A DNA stretch of 64,000 nucleotides, from positions 62,001-126,000 of the forward strand of contig CAZGWN010000001.1 of NCBI GenBank assembly GCA_964528755.1. Direction: 5' to 3'. Every line of letters begins with the position of its first letter. The first letter of the stretch is position 1. The stretch is from Raineyella sp964528755 (GTDB lineage: Bacteria > Actinomycetota > Actinomycetes > Propionibacteriales > Propionibacteriaceae). This document shows positions 23,833-31,505 of the stretch, in pieces. The notes beneath the pieces were generated by a model, which was given only the letters and a program-made list of their open reading frames with translations, searched no databases and had not been told where the DNA came from. Made by a program: the position numbers and the translations under genes.

Positions 23833-25602
23833 TCAGGCGGCCCCCGACTCGCCGTCGCCGCCTCGGGATCCCGCGTCGATCACGGCCGAGGCCGCCGCTC
23901 GGGCCCCGGTGGCGGAGTCCTGCGCGAGCGCGTCGGCCGCCGCCCGCCGACAGGTCTCCAGGTCGACCGAGCCGAGCCGGGCCCCGACCGCCGGCAGCGC
24001 AGGTGCCGCCGCCGACAAGGAGGTGATCCCCAGCCCGACCAGCACGCACGCGAGCAGGGGGTCGGCCGCCGCCTCCCCACAGACCCCGACCGGCTTGCCG
24101 GCGGCCGTTCCTGCGTCGGCGGCCATCTTCACCAGGGTCAGCACCGCCGGTTGCCACGGGTCGGTGAGTGTCGCCAGGTGCGGCGAGAGCCGGTCGGCGG
24201 CCATCGTGTACTGGGACAGATCGTTGGTGCCCAGGGAGAAGAACTCCACGTGCGCCAGCAGCCGCTCGGCCAGCAGTGCCGCACCCGGCACCTCGACCAT
24301 GATCCCCGGCACCAGATCGCGCTCCCGGCACAGCCCCGCGAACCACTCCGCCTCCTCGGCCGTGGCGACCATCGGCGCCATCACCCACGGCCGCGGGTCG
24401 CGGCCCCGGGCGGCCAGTGCGATCGCGTCGAGTTGGCGGGTGATCAGGCCGGGCGTACGCCGCCCGACCCGCAGCCCGCGTACGCCCAGGGCGGGGTTGT
24501 CCTCGGGTGGCAGGTCGGCGAAGGCGATCGGCTTGTCCGAGCCGGCGTCCAGGGTCCGGACGACGACCTTGCGACCGTCGAAGGCCTCGAGCACCTTCCG
24601 GTAGATCGCCGCCTGCTCCTCGACGGTGGGCTCGGTGCGCGCCGACAGGAAGCACAGTTCGGTCCGGAACAGACCGACCCCCTCGGCAGCACCGGCCCCG
24701 GCGGCCTTCCGGGCGGCCGCGCCGTCCTGGACGTTGGCGAGCAACTGGACCCGGTGCCCGTCCGAGGTGCGGGCCGGCCCGGACCAGGCCCGGATCCGCT
24801 CCCGTACGGCCGCGTCCTTGCGTACGGTCTCGCGGGCGACCGCCTCGTCGGGGTCGATGTCGATGGTCCCGGCGCCGCCGTCGACGAGCAGGGCGGTGTC
24901 CGCCGACACCTCGCCCAGCCGGGGGCCGACCGCGACGATGCACGGGATCCCGAGCTGGCGGGCGATGATGGCGGTGTGGCTGGTCTTGCCCCCGAGCTCG
25001 GTGACCAGTGCGACGATGCGGTCGGGATGCAGGCCGGCGGTGTCGGCGGGGGCGAGGTCCTCGGCCAGCAGGACGACCGGCCGGTCGGGCTCGGGCACCC
25101 CCGGCTCGGGTTCCCCTCGCAGCTCGGCGATCACCCGGTCCCGGATGTCACGCAGGTCGGTGACCCGCTCGGCGATCACCCCACCGATCTTCTCGAACTT
25201 CACGATGAACGTCTCGGTGGCCTGCACCACCGCCCACGGGGCCGGGTCGCCGGCACCGATGTTCCGGTTGACCGACCGCTGCCAGGCCCGGTCGCCCACC
25301 ATCTCGGCGGTGGCGGTCAGCACCTCCGCGGCGTGGCCGGTTACCCGCCCGGCCCGCGCGGTGAGCCGGGCGGCCACCACCCGGGCCGCCTGCGCGAAAC
25401 GTTCCTTCTCCGCGTCCCGCTCCGCCTCCGGCACGGAGGTCCCGCCGGTGGGCAGGGCCGGGCGGGGCCGGGCCCACAGCGCGGGCGCGTAGCCCACCCC
25501 GTCGACCACGCCGAGTCCCCGGAGGCGGGCGGCGATGGATGGGGGCGGGGCGACGGACGCGGACGAGGCGTCGGTCGACGACGATGAGGCACCGGTGGAC
25601 AT
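23833..25602 (-). CDS. ptsI: PTS enzyme I, phosphoenolpyruvate-protein phosphotransferase
   Basis: A 589-residue enzyme I that takes phosphate from PEP and passes it to HPr. The active His is in GGKTSHTAIIARQLGIP (residue ~210). The PEP-binding domain shows GVGLFRTELCFL, VVRTLDAGSDKP, PALGVRGLR, and the catalytic Cys in GKPVGVCGEAAADP. The first ~25 residues are a Ser/Ala-rich extension not needed for function. I chose the ATG at 25602 because upstream in-frame sequence covers the promoter region and contains the -10/-35 of the divergent gene. HPr is encoded 1.2 kb away, and no sugar-specific EII is in the window. Confidence 0.95.
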   Translation of the reverse strand: MSTGASSSSTDASSASVAPPPSIAARLRGLGVVDGVGYAPALWARPRPALPTGGTSVPEAERDAEKERFAQAARVVAARLTARAGRVTGHAAEVLTATAEMVGDRAWQRSVNRNIGAGDPAPWAVVQATETFIVKFEKIGGVIAERVTDLRDIRDRVIAELRGEPEPGVPEPDRPVVLLAEDLAPADTAGLHPDRIVALVTELGGKTSHTAIIARQLGIPCIVAVGPRLGEVSADTALLVDGGAGTIDIDPDEAVARETVRKDAAVRERIRAWSGPARTSDGHRVQLLANVQDGAAARKAAGAGAAEGVGLFRTELCFLSARTEPTVEEQAAIYRKVLEAFDGRKVVVRTLDAGSDKPIAFADLPPEDNPALGVRGLRVGRRTPGLITRQLDAIALAARGRDPRPWVMAPMVATAEEAEWFAGLCRERDLVPGIMVEVPGAALLAERLLAHVEFFSLGTNDLSQYTMAADRLSPHLATLTDPWQPAVLTLVKMAADAGTAAGKPVGVCGEAAADPLLACVLVGLGITSLSAAAPALPAVGARLGSVDLETCRRAAADALAQDSATGARAAASAVIDAGSRGGDGESGAA

Positions 25603-25666
25603 GTCAGGACCTGCTTTCGTAGGAGGATCTGGGCTGGGATCGGACACCAGACTACCCTGTGACTTC

Positions 25667-25694
25667 TTGACAATCCCACACAAGCGGGCATAAT
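25667..25694 (+). promoter_or_regulatory. Promoter of the 1-phosphofructokinase gene
   Basis: TTGACA (25667-25672) and CATAAT (25689-25694) are separated by 16 bases and lie about 65 bases before the ATG at 25760. This is one of the best sigma-70-like promoters in the window. The A-rich stretch GGTAAACAGAAACAAACC (25711-25728) lies near the expected transcript start and could be a repressor site of the DeoR/FruR kind. Confidence 0.65.
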
Positions 25695-25759
25695 CGTTCC
25701 TGGATGATGTGGTAAACAGAAACAAACCAACATCCGTACGTCAAGGGGGCCGGGTCACC

Positions 25760-26752
25760 ATGATCGTTACCTTCACCGCCAACCCCAGCGTCGACCGGAC
25801 CGCGGTGCTGCCCTCCGCGTTGCGCCGCGGCGCCGTCAACCGGCTGCGCGAGGTCCACGACGGGCCGGGTGGCAAGGGGGTCAACGTCGCCCGCGCGCTG
25901 CACCTGGCCGGGGCCCCGACACTGGCGGTGCTTCCCGCCCCGGCCGGGCATCCGATCACCGAAGCGCTCACCCTCGCCGGCGTTGACCACCTGTCGGTGC
26001 CGGTGGTGCACCGGGTCCGGACCAACCTCACCCTCGCCGAACCCGACGGCACGACCACCAAGATCAACGAGCCCGGCGCCCTGCTCGATCCGGCCGCCCG
26101 CGAGGGGCTGCGGGAGGCGCTGGTCGCGGCGGCCCGAGGGGCGGCCTGGGTGGCCCTGTGCGGCTCGCTCCCGCCGGGCCCGGGGAGTGACTGGTACGCC
26201 GACCTGGTCACGGCCCTGCGCCCGACCGGCGCCCGGATCGCGGTGGACACCTCCGACGCACCCCTGACGGCACTGGGGGCGGCGCTGGACCGGGCTGCTC
26301 CCGACCTGCTCAAGCCCAACGCGTTCGAGCTCGCCCAGCTCGCCGAGGCCGACCGGCACACCGCCGCGCGGATCGACGGCACCGCTCTGGAGGAGGCCGC
26401 GGCTGCGGGGGACTTCGGTCCGGCGGTCCGTGCCGCCACCGGGCTCGTCGACCGGGGGGTGACGTACGTCCTGGCGACGCTGGGCGCCGCCGGCGCCGTC
26501 CTGGTCAGCGACCGGGGCGCCTGGGCCGCCACCCCGCCGCCGATCGTGCCGGCATCGACCGTGGGAGCGGGAGACTCGGCACTGGCGGGGTTCCTGCTCG
26601 CCCACACCCGGGGCGCCGACCCGGAGGACTGCCTGCGAACCGCGGTGGCGTACGGTGCCGGCGCCACCGCCCTGCCCGGCACGACCGTGCCCCGACCGGA
26701 CCAGACCGACCCGGATGCCGCGGTGGTCCGCGCCCTCGACGCCCTGCCCTGA
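25760..26752 (+). CDS. fruK: 1-phosphofructokinase (PfkB family)
   Basis: A 330-residue PfkB-family sugar kinase. It begins MIVTFTANPSVDRTA, the usual start of FruK/LacC-type kinases. GGKGVNVARALHLAG is the substrate-binding motif near residue 38, and VGAGDSALAGFLLA carries the catalytic Asp. It should phosphorylate fructose 1-phosphate, the product of PTS fructose uptake, to fructose 1,6-bisphosphate; a tagatose-6-phosphate kinase role is possible. The ATG at 25760 follows an AAGGGGG site. HPr follows and enzyme I is divergent, which supports the PTS link, although the fructose EII is not present. Confidence 0.88.
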   Translation: MIVTFTANPSVDRTAVLPSALRRGAVNRLREVHDGPGGKGVNVARALHLAGAPTLAVLPAPAGHPITEALTLAGVDHLSVPVVHRVRTNLTLAEPDGTTTKINEPGALLDPAAREGLREALVAAARGAAWVALCGSLPPGPGSDWYADLVTALRPTGARIAVDTSDAPLTALGAALDRAAPDLLKPNAFELAQLAEADRHTAARIDGTALEEAAAAGDFGPAVRAATGLVDRGVTYVLATLGAAGAVLVSDRGAWAATPPPIVPASTVGAGDSALAGFLLAHTRGADPEDCLRTAVAYGAGATALPGTTVPRPDQTDPDAAVVRALDALP

Positions 26753-26844
26753 CCACCCCCGCGACCGGATCGGGTGGAATCGGCCCCGCTGGTCCTGACC
26801 GATCGCCCTAGACTGTCCGCACAGCGTTCGAAGGAGAACTATCC

Positions 26845-27114
26845 ATGCCCTCCACCAAGGTCACCGTCGGTTCCGCCGTGGGTCTGCACGCCCGTCCCGC
26901 TTCCCTGATCGCCCAGGCCGCGTCGGAGTTCGACGACGAGATCCTCATCTCGCTGGCCGACGACCCGGAGGAGGAGCCCGCGGACGCGAGTTCGTCGCTG
27001 ATGATCATGGCGCTGGGCGCCGAGCACGGGCGCGAGGTCGTCGTCGAGTCCGAGAACCCCGAGGCGGTCCGGACCATCGCCGACCTCGTCGCGAAGGATC
27101 TCGACCAGAGCTGA
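26845..27114 (+). CDS. ptsH: HPr phosphocarrier protein
   Basis: An 89-residue HPr. The phosphorylated His is in GLHARPASLIAQAASEF, and the segment ASSSLMIMALGAEHG covers the region of the regulatory serine. It relays phosphate from enzyme I to sugar permeases. AAGGAGAA precedes the ATG at a good distance. A TAGACT hexamer at 26809-26814 could be a -10 for separate transcription, and the gene also lies 92 bases after fruK. Confidence 0.95.
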   Translation: MPSTKVTVGSAVGLHARPASLIAQAASEFDDEILISLADDPEEEPADASSSLMIMALGAEHGREVVVESENPEAVRTIADLVAKDLDQS

Positions 27115-27127
27115 GGTCCCGAGGCCC

Positions 27128-28399
27128 TCACAACCGGCAGACCCGGCCATCGGACCCGGCCGGGTCCGGCATCGGGGCCATCGCCGGTACCGCCTCCGGG
27201 CCGCCCGTCGTCCCGGCGGGGCCCGCAGGTGCGGCATCGGAGGCGCGTACGGATTCCCGGTATGTCCACGTCCCGCCGAACACCACCGCTCCGTCGTCGG
27301 CGAGGAGATGCCCGTACGCCCCCGCCGAGGTGCCACCGTCCAGCCACGAGTCGGTGACCCCCACCGACGCCACCCGTACGGCATCCGGACCGTCCGGGTA
27401 GGCGACCGCCAGCGCGGGCACCAGACCCGACCCGGGCACGAGAAGGCCGACCATCGGGCCGGGGAGCGGCAGCGACAGGGCGCGGACCGTGCCGACCTCG
27501 GGCGCATCGGCCGGATGTGACAGGTTCACCACCGCCCCCGGCGAGCCGTCCCGGCCGGCGGTCCGGGCGGCGTCGATGCGTTGGCCGGTGTGGGTCAGGG
27601 TGGCCGGAAGGCGACAGCTCTGGCCCGGCACCCCGACCCCGGCCGCGGCGATCTCGGCCGCGGTCACCACCGTCGCCGGGTCGACCTGGATGCCCAGCGT
27701 CGACCAGCCGTCGTCGGCGCTGCCCAACTGTCCGCCGAGCAGCACCGTCCCGGACCGCCAGGTGTCGGCCCGCCATCGGGCAACGGCCGCGGGCACGTCG
27801 GCGACATCCTGGTCGGGCCCGACCCGCACCGGGGTCTGCCCGACCAACACGACCCGGTAGCGGGCGTGCGCCGCCCCGGTCGTCGTCCCGACCCGCAGGT
27901 AGTCCTGCTCGACCTCCAGTCTGCCGTCGACGTCCCGTACGGTGATCGGTCCGACCCCGGCGGCGACGATGCCGAGGTCGCGGGGCTGCTCGCCGTCGGG
28001 TGAGATGAGATGAAAGGCGGTCGCGGTCCGGGCCCCGATGCTGCACTGCACCCGGACCAGGGCATAGGCATGCGCCGACGTCCCCAGCCGCACCTGCCGG
28101 CTCTCCACGACCTGGGCCAGGGAGTCGGGTCCGGCACCGAACCGGGTGCCGGGTGCGGTCTGTTCACCGAGCACCATCGGGATGTCCTGGGCGGGCCGCT
28201 CCCACCCGCAGCCGCCACGGTAGGTGATGTCGCGGACGTCCACCGGCCCGCGGGTCGCGACCGCACCGAACCAGCCGGCAAGGCCCCAGCCCACGGTGAC
28301 CACCACGGTCACGATCACCCGCCCACGCCTGTGCACGGGGACCACCCTACTGGCGGGTGCCGGAGCGGGCGGGGTTCCCGCGGGAGCCCCACTGTGCAC
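27128..28399 (-). CDS. Membrane-anchored extracytoplasmic protein, unknown
   Basis: A 423-residue protein with one N-terminal transmembrane segment (VIVTVVVTVGWGLAGWFGAV, residues ~29-48) and a large outer domain with mainly beta character and few charges. Cysteines in GGCGWERP, VQCSIG, GQSCRLP and a final CRL may form disulfides. I see no catalytic motif and do not recognise the family. The start is uncertain: a GTG at 28399 gives the full length, while GTG codons just before the membrane segment would shorten it by about 20 residues. It converges on ptsH with a 13-base gap. Confidence 0.6.
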   Translation of the reverse strand: MHSGAPAGTPPAPAPASRVVPVHRRGRVIVTVVVTVGWGLAGWFGAVATRGPVDVRDITYRGGCGWERPAQDIPMVLGEQTAPGTRFGAGPDSLAQVVESRQVRLGTSAHAYALVRVQCSIGARTATAFHLISPDGEQPRDLGIVAAGVGPITVRDVDGRLEVEQDYLRVGTTTGAAHARYRVVLVGQTPVRVGPDQDVADVPAAVARWRADTWRSGTVLLGGQLGSADDGWSTLGIQVDPATVVTAAEIAAAGVGVPGQSCRLPATLTHTGQRIDAARTAGRDGSPGAVVNLSHPADAPEVGTVRALSLPLPGPMVGLLVPGSGLVPALAVAYPDGPDAVRVASVGVTDSWLDGGTSAGAYGHLLADDGAVVFGGTWTYRESVRASDAAPAGPAGTTGGPEAVPAMAPMPDPAGSDGRVCRL

Positions 28400-28526
28400 G
28401 GGTGAGCCGATCGCGGGGCGCCGCCGTCTTCTCCGGCACGATCCCGCAGCGCCCCTGTCCCGCGGCGGACCGGACTGGTAGCGTGCGCATCGTACGGGGG
28501 ACGCCAGTTTCTGGGGGGCTTAGCCG

Positions 28527-29207
28527 ATGGAGCGATGCAGCCTGACCGCCGTCCAGCTCACTGGTCTGCGGTTCGGACCCGGCCACATCCATGACATCTC
28601 ACTGGCGCTGCTGCCGGGCCGGTTGACCGTGGTCATCGCCCCGGACGAGCGGCGCCGACGCCTGTTGCTGCGCCTGCTCGGCGGTGCCGGCGCCATCGCG
28701 TCGGGGGCGCTGGTGTACCGGGGCGCGGACCAGCACGTCGACCTCGCCACCGCCTGCGCCCGCGACGTCGCCACCGTGCGGGCCCGGGCGATCGTCAACA
28801 GTGCCAACCTGCCCACCCCGCGTCCGTGCCAGACCGCCGAACAGGCCGTCGCCGAGGCCGCCCACACGACCGTTCGAGGCGCGGGGACCGAGCTGCGGGC
28901 CCTCGGCCATGGACATGTCATCGGCCGCATGACCGGGGAACTGGACGGCCCGGATCGGGCCGTGCTCATGATCGCCGCGGTCCTGCTGCACCCGGCGCCC
29001 ATCGGATTGATCGACCTGACGAATCTTGGTGACGGCCTGTCCCGGGCGTGGCCGCGGATCGAGTTCCGGCTGGACACCGGCCGATCGATCCTCGCCGTCA
29101 CGGACGCGGTCTGTGACGGGCTGCCCGAGCACGCGGAGACCCTGCTGCTGACCGCCGACGGGACGCTGCGCTCGACGAGCCTGGCGGCCGAGCCGATCGC
29201 CCCCTGA
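28527..29207 (+). CDS. Degenerate ABC-transporter ATPase-like protein
   Basis: A 226-residue protein that follows the ABC ATPase layout but lacks the catalytic motifs. Where Walker A (GxxGxGKST) is expected after PGRLTVVIA there is PDERRRRLLLRLLGG, with no GK(S/T). The signature helix region reads GRMTGELDGPDRAVLMIAAVLLHP in place of LSGGQ. The Walker B strand is IGLIDLTNLGDG instead of LLLDEPT, and the H-loop is replaced by VTDAVCD. It is probably a non-hydrolysing regulator or scaffold. A TAGCGT hexamer at 28479 and GGGGGG before the ATG support expression. No permease gene is adjacent. Confidence 0.7.
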   Translation: MERCSLTAVQLTGLRFGPGHIHDISLALLPGRLTVVIAPDERRRRLLLRLLGGAGAIASGALVYRGADQHVDLATACARDVATVRARAIVNSANLPTPRPCQTAEQAVAEAAHTTVRGAGTELRALGHGHVIGRMTGELDGPDRAVLMIAAVLLHPAPIGLIDLTNLGDGLSRAWPRIEFRLDTGRSILAVTDAVCDGLPEHAETLLLTADGTLRSTSLAAEPIAP

Positions 29208-29230
29208 GGGGCACGCGGGAGGATGCCGCG

Positions 29231-29317
29231 GTCCCCGTCAGGGGGCCAGTCCCGCCCCGGTCCCCGTCAGGGGGCCAGTCCCGCCCCGGTCCCCGTCAGA
29301 GGGCCAGTTCCAACAAC
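29231..29317. repeat. 29-bp tandem duplication at the amidohydrolase 3' end
   Basis: Two identical 29-bp units (29231-29259, 29260-29288) of GTCCCCGTCAGGGGGCCAGT plus CCCGCCCCG are followed by a diverged third (29289-29317) that contains the stop codon and last codons of the minus-strand gene. The repeats look like serial duplication of the gene end. Confidence 0.85.
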
Positions 29318-30309
29318 GCCGCCGCGTTCACCCCGGTGATCATTTCCTGCACCGGGCCGAGTTGGCATTCCTGAACGACGCCGATCGGGTCGGTGTCGCC
29401 GGACTTCGACGGGTAGTCGCTGCCCATCAGCACGTGCGCGGGGCCGACGAACTCGACCAGTTGCCGCAGTTGCTGCACGTCGAACGTGGCGCTGTCGTAG
29501 TACAGGCGCCGGAGCTGGTCCAGCGGCGCGGTGTGCACATCGGGGGCCTCGCTGACCCGCTCCCAGCCACGCTGGAGCGCGCCGCGGACGCCGGGCACGG
29601 CCCCGCCCCCGTACGCCAGGCAGAGCGGGAAGTCCCAGCGCTCCAGCACCCCTGCGCGGACCAGCCCGGAGACGGCCAACGCCAGATCGGCCGATGCCGC
29701 CACCGAGGCGGCCCACGGCACTCCCGGCTCCCCCTCGCCGCCGGGTCCGGCGACCGGATGCAGGAAGGTGAAGACGGCGCGGGCGGCCAGCAACTCCCAT
29801 AGCGGGTCGTGGCGCGGTTCGGCGAGTTCGTGGCCGGCGCCGTGGGTGCCGATCATCAGCCCGCGCATGCCCAGCAGGTCGAGGCAACGCTCGGCCTCGC
29901 CGACGAGACCGGCATGACCGATCGGCACCGCGCCGAGGGCCACGAGCTGGTCCGGGGCCTGTGCGACGAACCGGGCCAACGCGTCGTTGCCGCGCCGGAC
30001 CAGGTCGAGAACGGCCACCGAGTCCCGCGACACCGCGCCGAGGAGATACGGGGACAGGCTCACGGCGTGCACCTCGACGCCGACATCGGCCATCGCGGCG
30101 AGCCGCGCCGACACGTCGTACATCTCCGGCGGGCAGGTGAGCACGGTGTCGCCGGGCATCCCGCTGACCGACGGATCGATGAGGATCCGCCCGTCGGGCA
30201 GGCCGGAGAGATCGGCCAGGCCGGCGTCGGCGAGCCACTCCAGCAGTGGGAGTGGCATGGCATGGGTGTGGACGTCGACCTGACGCAGCGGTTGGTGGCC
30301 CGGGCTCAT
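29296..30309 (-). CDS. Amidohydrolase-2 family protein (ACMSD-like)
   Basis: A 337-residue TIM-barrel metal enzyme of the amidohydrolase-2 group. The metal-binding HTH appears in QVDVHTHAMPLPLLEWL at the N-terminus. Further barrel motifs are VSLSPYLLG, GTHGAGHELAEP, FLHPVAG (metal His) and the terminal GSDYPSKSGDTDP with the catalytic Asp. Relatives decarboxylate or hydrolyse aromatic-ring breakdown products such as aminocarboxymuconate semialdehyde; the substrate here is unknown. The start is the ATG at 30309, just before the HTH motif as usual. It is a single gene, divergent from the DUF6918-type gene. Confidence 0.85.
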   Translation of the reverse strand: MSPGHQPLRQVDVHTHAMPLPLLEWLADAGLADLSGLPDGRILIDPSVSGMPGDTVLTCPPEMYDVSARLAAMADVGVEVHAVSLSPYLLGAVSRDSVAVLDLVRRGNDALARFVAQAPDQLVALGAVPIGHAGLVGEAERCLDLLGMRGLMIGTHGAGHELAEPRHDPLWELLAARAVFTFLHPVAGPGGEGEPGVPWAASVAASADLALAVSGLVRAGVLERWDFPLCLAYGGGAVPGVRGALQRGWERVSEAPDVHTAPLDQLRRLYYDSATFDVQQLRQLVEFVGPAHVLMGSDYPSKSGDTDPIGVVQECQLGPVQEMITGVNAAALLELAL

Positions 30310-30407
30310 GGCTCCACGGTAGGCCGCACCCGCCCCGGGTGCACAGGGGTTTCATCGGCCTGTGCAACCATGTCTCCCGCATGTCCCATCCGAGTGAAAG
30401 GTCCTCG

Positions 30408-30842
30408 ATGTCCTCCCTGTCCGAAACCCTGCTCGCCCCCGAACGACGCCCCGCCGTGGTGGCCGCCCTGGCCGCCGACATCGATGCGGAGGTGGCATCC
30501 CAGCACGGGATCGGGGGTGCCGCCGTCAAGGCCGCGTATGCCACCGCCAAGAAGGTCAAGGACGGCATCGTCGACGAGGGGGTCGACTCGCTGCTGCCTC
30601 AGTTGGTGCGCGATCTGCAGCCGTTGTGGGACGAGCGGGGCGAGCGGTCCTTCGCGGACCAGCTCACCTCCAACGCCGACCAGGCGGTCGATATTGTCCT
30701 GGCGGCGGCCGATGCGCGCGCTGCGCACGCGTCCTACCCGGTGGTGTCGAAGATCTACCAGGGCCTGCGTGGCAAGGCGAAGGACTACGTGGTGGAGGCA
30801 CTGCCGCGGGTCGGCAGCACCGTCGAGAAGTTCATGGCCTGA
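30408..30842 (+). CDS. DUF6918-like protein
   Basis: A 144-residue helical protein matching, as I recall it, the actinobacterial DUF6918 family: SSLSETLLAPERRPAVVAAL, then GGAAVKAAYATAKKVKDGIV, LLPQLVRDLQPLWDE and YQGLRGKAKDYVVEALPRVG. No membrane segment or catalytic motif. The ATG at 30408 is preceded by GAAAGG; an ATG at 30381 in frame lacks a good site. The ABM-type gene follows 55 bases downstream on the same strand. Function unknown. Confidence 0.72.
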   Translation: MSSLSETLLAPERRPAVVAALAADIDAEVASQHGIGGAAVKAAYATAKKVKDGIVDEGVDSLLPQLVRDLQPLWDERGERSFADQLTSNADQAVDIVLAAADARAAHASYPVVSKIYQGLRGKAKDYVVEALPRVGSTVEKFMA

Positions 30843-30897
30843 CCGGCCTGCCGACGTCCCACCCCGATCCCGTCTCTGATCCCGAGAGGACAGCGCC

Positions 30898-31332
30898 ATG
30901 ATCTTCATCGTCGTCAAGTTCCCCGTCAAGCCCGAGTACGCCGACCGCTTCGGCAAGCTCACCCGCCCGTTCACCGAGGCAACTCGGGCCGAACCCGGCA
31001 ACAAGTGGTTCGAGTGGTCCCGCAGTCTCGATGACCCGTCCACGTACGTGCTGGTGGAGGCCTTCGACGAGGACGCCGCCGCCACGCATGTCAACTCCGC
31101 CCACTTCCGGCAGATGACCGAGGAGTTCCCGCAGTACCTGACGGCAACCCCGAAGATCGTCTCCCGTACGGTCGACGGCGACGACTGGGACGACATGGGT
31201 GAGGTCCAGGTGCCCGCCACGTCCTTACCGCCGGGCCCCGGACACGGGTCGGGCCCCGCGGCAGGATCCTGCCGCGGGGCCCGACCCGTTCAGCCCATAA
31301 CCGCTCTTGCACACCCCACCAAGGACGGCTAA
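30898..31332 (+). CDS. Antibiotic-biosynthesis-monooxygenase (ABM) domain protein with unusual C-terminal extension
   Basis: A 144-residue protein. Residues 1-100 form a complete ABM/YgiN-like ferredoxin-fold domain (IFIVVKFPVKPEYADRFG, EPGNKWFEWSRSLDD, HFRQMTEEFPQYL). Relatives usually end near residue 102. Here the frame stays open for about 40 more residues through a perfect 44-base palindrome and ends inside the promoter of the next transcript, suggesting a lost original stop codon. ABM proteins act as small monooxygenases or quinol/heme-related enzymes; the substrate is unknown. GAGAGGA precedes the ATG. Confidence 0.85.
   Translation: MIFIVVKFPVKPEYADRFGKLTRPFTEATRAEPGNKWFEWSRSLDDPSTYVLVEAFDEDAAATHVNSAHFRQMTEEFPQYLTATPKIVSRTVDGDDWDDMGEVQVPATSLPPGPGHGSGPAAGSCRGARPVQPITALAHPTKDG
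31245..31288. terminator. Perfect 44-base palindrome, terminator candidate
   Basis: The 22-bp arms are fully complementary and meet at GGATCC, with no unpaired loop beyond what steric limits require. The arms start CGGGTCGGGCCCCGCGG. There is no T-run after it, which is common for actinobacterial terminators. It lies inside the frame of the ABM gene but upstream of the next promoter, so it likely ends that transcript. Confidence 0.7.
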
Positions 31333-31335
31333 TGT
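31307..31335 (+). promoter_or_regulatory. Promoter of the cysteine-leader/oxygenase transcript
   Basis: TTGCAC (31307-31312), a 17-base spacer and TAATGT (31330-31335). Transcription would begin around 31342, about 25 bases before the leader-peptide ATG. Confidence 0.6.
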
Positions 31336-31366
31336 TTCGTCCATCAGCGTCCGTGACAGGAGGACC

Positions 31367-31462
31367 ATGAACGCCACGCTCTGCATCACCACGCGCCCCA
31401 TCGTCGCCCCGGCGTCGATGATGTGCTGCGCGTGTCGGTGCGGGCGAATGTGCGCGTTCTGA
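31367..31462 (+). CDS. 31-residue cysteine-rich leader peptide (putative attenuator)
   Basis: A small reading frame with a strong site (AGGAGGA at 31358-31364) and an ATG at 31367, ending TGA at 31460-31462. It encodes 31 residues of which six are cysteine: Cys6, then Cys20, 21, 23, 25 and 29 in MMCCACRCGRMCAF. Clustered cysteine codons just before a stop fit ribosome-mediated, cysteine-responsive leader peptides known from actinobacteria. The oxygenase gene starts 43 bases after its stop. Poor cysteinyl-tRNA supply would stall ribosomes on it and change expression of the downstream gene; this mechanism is inferred. Confidence 0.7.
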   Translation: MNATLCITTRPIVAPASMMCCACRCGRMCAF

Positions 31463-31505
31463 GTCCCGTTCCCCATTCCGTCACCGATCGCTCCAGGAGT
31501 TTTCC

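Noticed and set aside
28527..29207. Working ABC transporter ATPase
   Set aside because: Walker A, signature and Walker B are all replaced, and no transport partner is adjacent.
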